A DNA stretch of 7,013 bases. Source: Fidelibacterota bacterium. GTDB taxonomy: Bacteria; Fidelibacterota; Fidelibacteria; Fidelibacterales; Fidelibacteraceae. How positions within the stretch are numbered: the first letter of the stretch is position 1; each line of letters opens with the position of its first letter. The stretch lies in assembly GCA_030596185.1 (NCBI GenBank), contig JAUVKP010000059.1:1-7013 (forward strand). Direction: 5' to 3'. Below the pieces are notes generated by a model, which saw only the letters and a program-made list of their open reading frames with translations, was not told the DNA's origin and ran no database searches. A program made the translations under genes and the position numbers. Of this stretch, positions 4,930 through 7,013 are shown piece by piece.

Positions 4930-7013
4930 TTTTATGTAAGCAAACTTTCTGTTAAGGGTTGAATAAGGCGTTGTTAAGCGATATATATAAATCCCGGATG
5001 ACAAAGACTGCATGTCTAGATCAAGATAATGATCTCCGGGTGAATAAAATGAATTCAGAGGACTGGCAACGACTGATCCTCTAAGATCAAGAATATCAAT
5101 ACGAACCATGGATGCCTGTGCTAATTGAAAGCGGATTCTGGAATAACCGTTAAAAGGATTAGGGTAGTTTTGGGATAATTGAATGTCAATCGGTATATCA
5201 ATATCATTTATAATTCCAACAGCATCGCCACGTTTGATACGTAAATTGTCTAAGAGGATTTCCCCGGTGTAAGGAATTGTTTGGCTTGTAGAACCCGGTC
5301 TGAGTTTTACATATATTTTGTAAATATTTACAGGAGGAATAGCAGATTCATCGATCTCAACAGGACATCCAAGAGTTCCCCATGTATTGGTCCATGTCGT
5401 TGGACGGGGTTTCATATACAGTGTATAAGATTTTCCCTTAGCATCTTTACAGTAGAGACGGAAATCGTATTCTTTTTCATCTGTTTTGATATCTAAATAG
5501 ATCGAATCAGCATGGTGATTGAACAAAATATTTTTACTGATATAAGTTATTGCGGTTGAACCTGAATATTCATAATTGAATGAAAGTGCTTCCCAATTGT
5601 TTCCAGTTTGCATAGAAAGATAAGATACATCCATATTTAAATAACTCGAGGATAGCGTAAAATTTGATGTATCGGAAAATGATTCTACAGTATAATAACC
5701 CGGGTCGTCAAGAATTGTAATATTGATGGTATCTTTTATGCCTTGAATATCTGCAAAGATCATTCCGTTTCCGGGAGCTGATGCGGTGAAGATATCTTTT
5801 TCGATTGACCCCGTTTGGCCAATGAACTCCCACGATAGTGAACTGGGGTTAATAATGATCGGTGTACCGTCTACAGACTTTGCTGTATAGGTGCATTGTA
5901 AATTTTCATCCGGATATAATAGAAAATCATGATCGTTAAATGAAAATTCAGCGACGATGGGAGCCTCTTGCTGAGTAATGCAGTATTGAGGATTTTCATT
6001 AACACTCAAATTGATGGTGTCATTTTCAGTCATGTAATATGCAAGAGTATCGCCAAGCATCCCTTCAATTCGAACATAATTAGCATTAACCGGCAGATCG
6101 TGTGATTTTGCACCACTAAAAGTCCAGGCAATCGTGAGTGAATCATTCATATTAGCGAGATAGATATCATTTTCTGAAGAAGAAGTTTTAGGTTTTAATG
6201 TATCAGCTTGGGAAATGAGTTCTTTCAATGCCGTATATGCAAGTTTTGGGGTTTTGTCGAATTCCAAAAGACCAAAGTTATGCTCAGGTTCTTCTATAAC
6301 TGTCCCATCATTTTTCAGATCATAATAAACAACAGATCGAATTTGCGGATCCATTAAACAAGTTAGAAACATTCGTGTGACGTATTGGGCTTGCTTAGCT
6401 AAAGATATATTTGGCCAGGCATTGTGAGTCGGATAACCGAATTCACTGAAATATATTGGTTTATCACCAACAAATGATTTCACACTGTTTACATATGAAA
6501 CAAATTCATGTTCGGGACGGTAGGCGACTTGGTACAAGTGGAAGGAAATTGCATCCATATAACTTGCGCCACCTGCGGCATAGACATCTCGAATGAAATC
6601 CAGTCCTTCGATATATGGAGATGGATTTCCTATAGCCGGTGATGTAGCACATCCTATGACTATTACCGTTGAATCGATAGCTTTAATTGAATCATAAGCC
6701 GTATGAAGCAATGCAGTATAATCACTGGCATTGGGTTGAGGTGTCCAAAATAGTACTCCATGGTTCGGTTCGTTCCAAATTTCGTAGTGTTTAACGCCTA
6801 TCGGAGAGAAATGCTCTACAACGGTCTGACAGTAACGAGCATAAGCATCTCGATTTGCTTGTGTGGTAACACCTGAACTGTTTGAAGCGGCATAAATGGA
6901 GTTGTTATAGTTTAGGATCATATAAATATCAATTCCGCGTGCCAGAGCTGAATTAACATAATGATCGATTTCCCGAGGAATGACATAAATGCCAGAATCC
7001 GTTTCTACATCGG
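4927..7013 (-). CDS. Secreted clan GH-A glycoside hydrolase-like protein with T9SS-type sorting domain (N-terminus outside window)
   Basis: A large exported enzyme, probably cleaving a polysaccharide; the substrate cannot be told. The frame stays open from the ATG at 6921 to the right edge, adding about 30 residues (including REIDHYVNSALARGIDIYMI, a typical barrel strand), so 6921 is not the real start and the signal peptide lies outside. Numbering from 6921: a (beta/alpha)8 barrel runs to about 238, with EIWNEPN (47-53; Glu51, bases 6769-6771, predicted acid/base), FHLYQ (127-131) and IYFSEFGYPT (156-165; Glu160, bases 6442-6444, predicted nucleophile). This pattern fits GH39/GH5-like families, not resolved further. 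Next come a beta-sandwich (about 250-316), an Ig-like domain (about 320-405) and a jelly-roll resembling a carbohydrate-binding module (about 409-566). The T9SS/FlgD-like tail is at 585-664, with NYPNPFN, ILDLRGSVV, SSGIYIYRL and a final Lys. It is transcribed ahead of, and overlaps, rsmB. Confidence 0.85.
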   Translation of the reverse strand, partial: DVETDSGIYVIPREIDHYVNSALARGIDIYMILNYNNSIYAASNSSGVTTQANRDAYARYCQTVVEHFSPIGVKHYEIWNEPNHGVLFWTPQPNASDYTALLHTAYDSIKAIDSTVIVIGCATSPAIGNPSPYIEGLDFIRDVYAAGGASYMDAISFHLYQVAYRPEHEFVSYVNSVKSFVGDKPIYFSEFGYPTHNAWPNISLAKQAQYVTRMFLTCLMDPQIRSVVYYDLKNDGTVIEEPEHNFGLLEFDKTPKLAYTALKELISQADTLKPKTSSSENDIYLANMNDSLTIAWTFSGAKSHDLPVNANYVRIEGMLGDTLAYYMTENDTINLSVNENPQYCITQQEAPIVAEFSFNDHDFLLYPDENLQCTYTAKSVDGTPIIINPSSLSWEFIGQTGSIEKDIFTASAPGNGMIFADIQGIKDTINITILDDPGYYTVESFSDTSNFTLSSSYLNMDVSYLSMQTGNNWEALSFNYEYSGSTAITYISKNILFNHHADSIYLDIKTDEKEYDFRLYCKDAKGKSYTLYMKPRPTTWTNTWGTLGCPVEIDESAIPPVNIYKIYVKLRPGSTSQTIPYTGEILLDNLRIKRGDAVGIINDIDIPIDIQLSQNYPNPFNGYSRIRFQLAQASMVRIDILDLRGSVVASPLNSFYSPGDHYLDLDMQSLSSGIYIYRLTTPYSTLNRKFAYIK

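Noticed and set aside
5281..5496. 71-residue + strand frame inside the hydrolase gene
   Set aside because: Antisense to the jelly-roll module; the Cys/Arg/Ile-rich translation looks like a reverse-frame artefact.
6919..6921. ATG at 6921 as the start of the hydrolase
   Set aside because: The frame stays open to the window edge and the upstream codons encode a typical barrel segment; no signal peptide follows this ATG.

Overview
The window looks like a chromosomal stretch from a free-living bacterium of the FCB superphylum (Bacteroidota, Cloacimonadota, Ignavibacteria, Marinimicrobia and relatives). Three things point there. The signal peptidase I fragment has the long, FCB-style insert between its last two conserved boxes. 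Two unrelated secreted proteins both end in a type IX secretion (T9SS)-like C-terminal domain with the hallmark YPNPFN motif. The DNA is AT-rich, with good AGGGAG/GGAGG ribosome binding sites. The tryptophan-degrading enzyme would suit an amino-acid fermenter such as a cloacimonad, but phylum level is inference only.

Layout on the + strand: positions 1-562 hold the 3' end of a signal peptidase I gene (lepB), followed after 81 bases by tryptophanase (tnaA, 644-2023). A 361-base non-coding gap contains a possible weak terminator for tnaA and a plausible sigma70-type promoter. It leads into a 399-residue secreted protein (2385-3584) with a signal peptide, an unassigned beta-rich domain, a fibronectin-like domain and a T9SS-like tail. 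A strong rho-independent terminator (3607-3633) closes this + strand block.

Layout on the - strand, convergent with the above: a large secreted glycoside hydrolase-like protein (clan GH-A barrel plus beta-sandwich modules plus T9SS-like tail) enters from the right edge (7013 down to 4927). It overlaps by one base the start of an RsmB-type 16S rRNA m5C methyltransferase (4927 down to 3647).

Functionally, the signal peptidase and the two secreted proteins belong to the envelope/export theme: Sec signal peptide cleavage, then presumed outer-membrane export by T9SS. Tryptophanase is a catabolic enzyme giving indole, pyruvate and ammonia. RsmB is a housekeeping ribosome-maturation enzyme that happens to be coupled to the hydrolase gene. 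No RNA genes, CRISPR arrays, insertion sequences or phage genes were seen. I do not see a clearly new multi-gene system; the points most worth a second look are the hydrolase-rsmB coupling, the Trp-codon mini-ORFs just before tnaA, and the unassigned N-terminal domain of the 399-residue protein.
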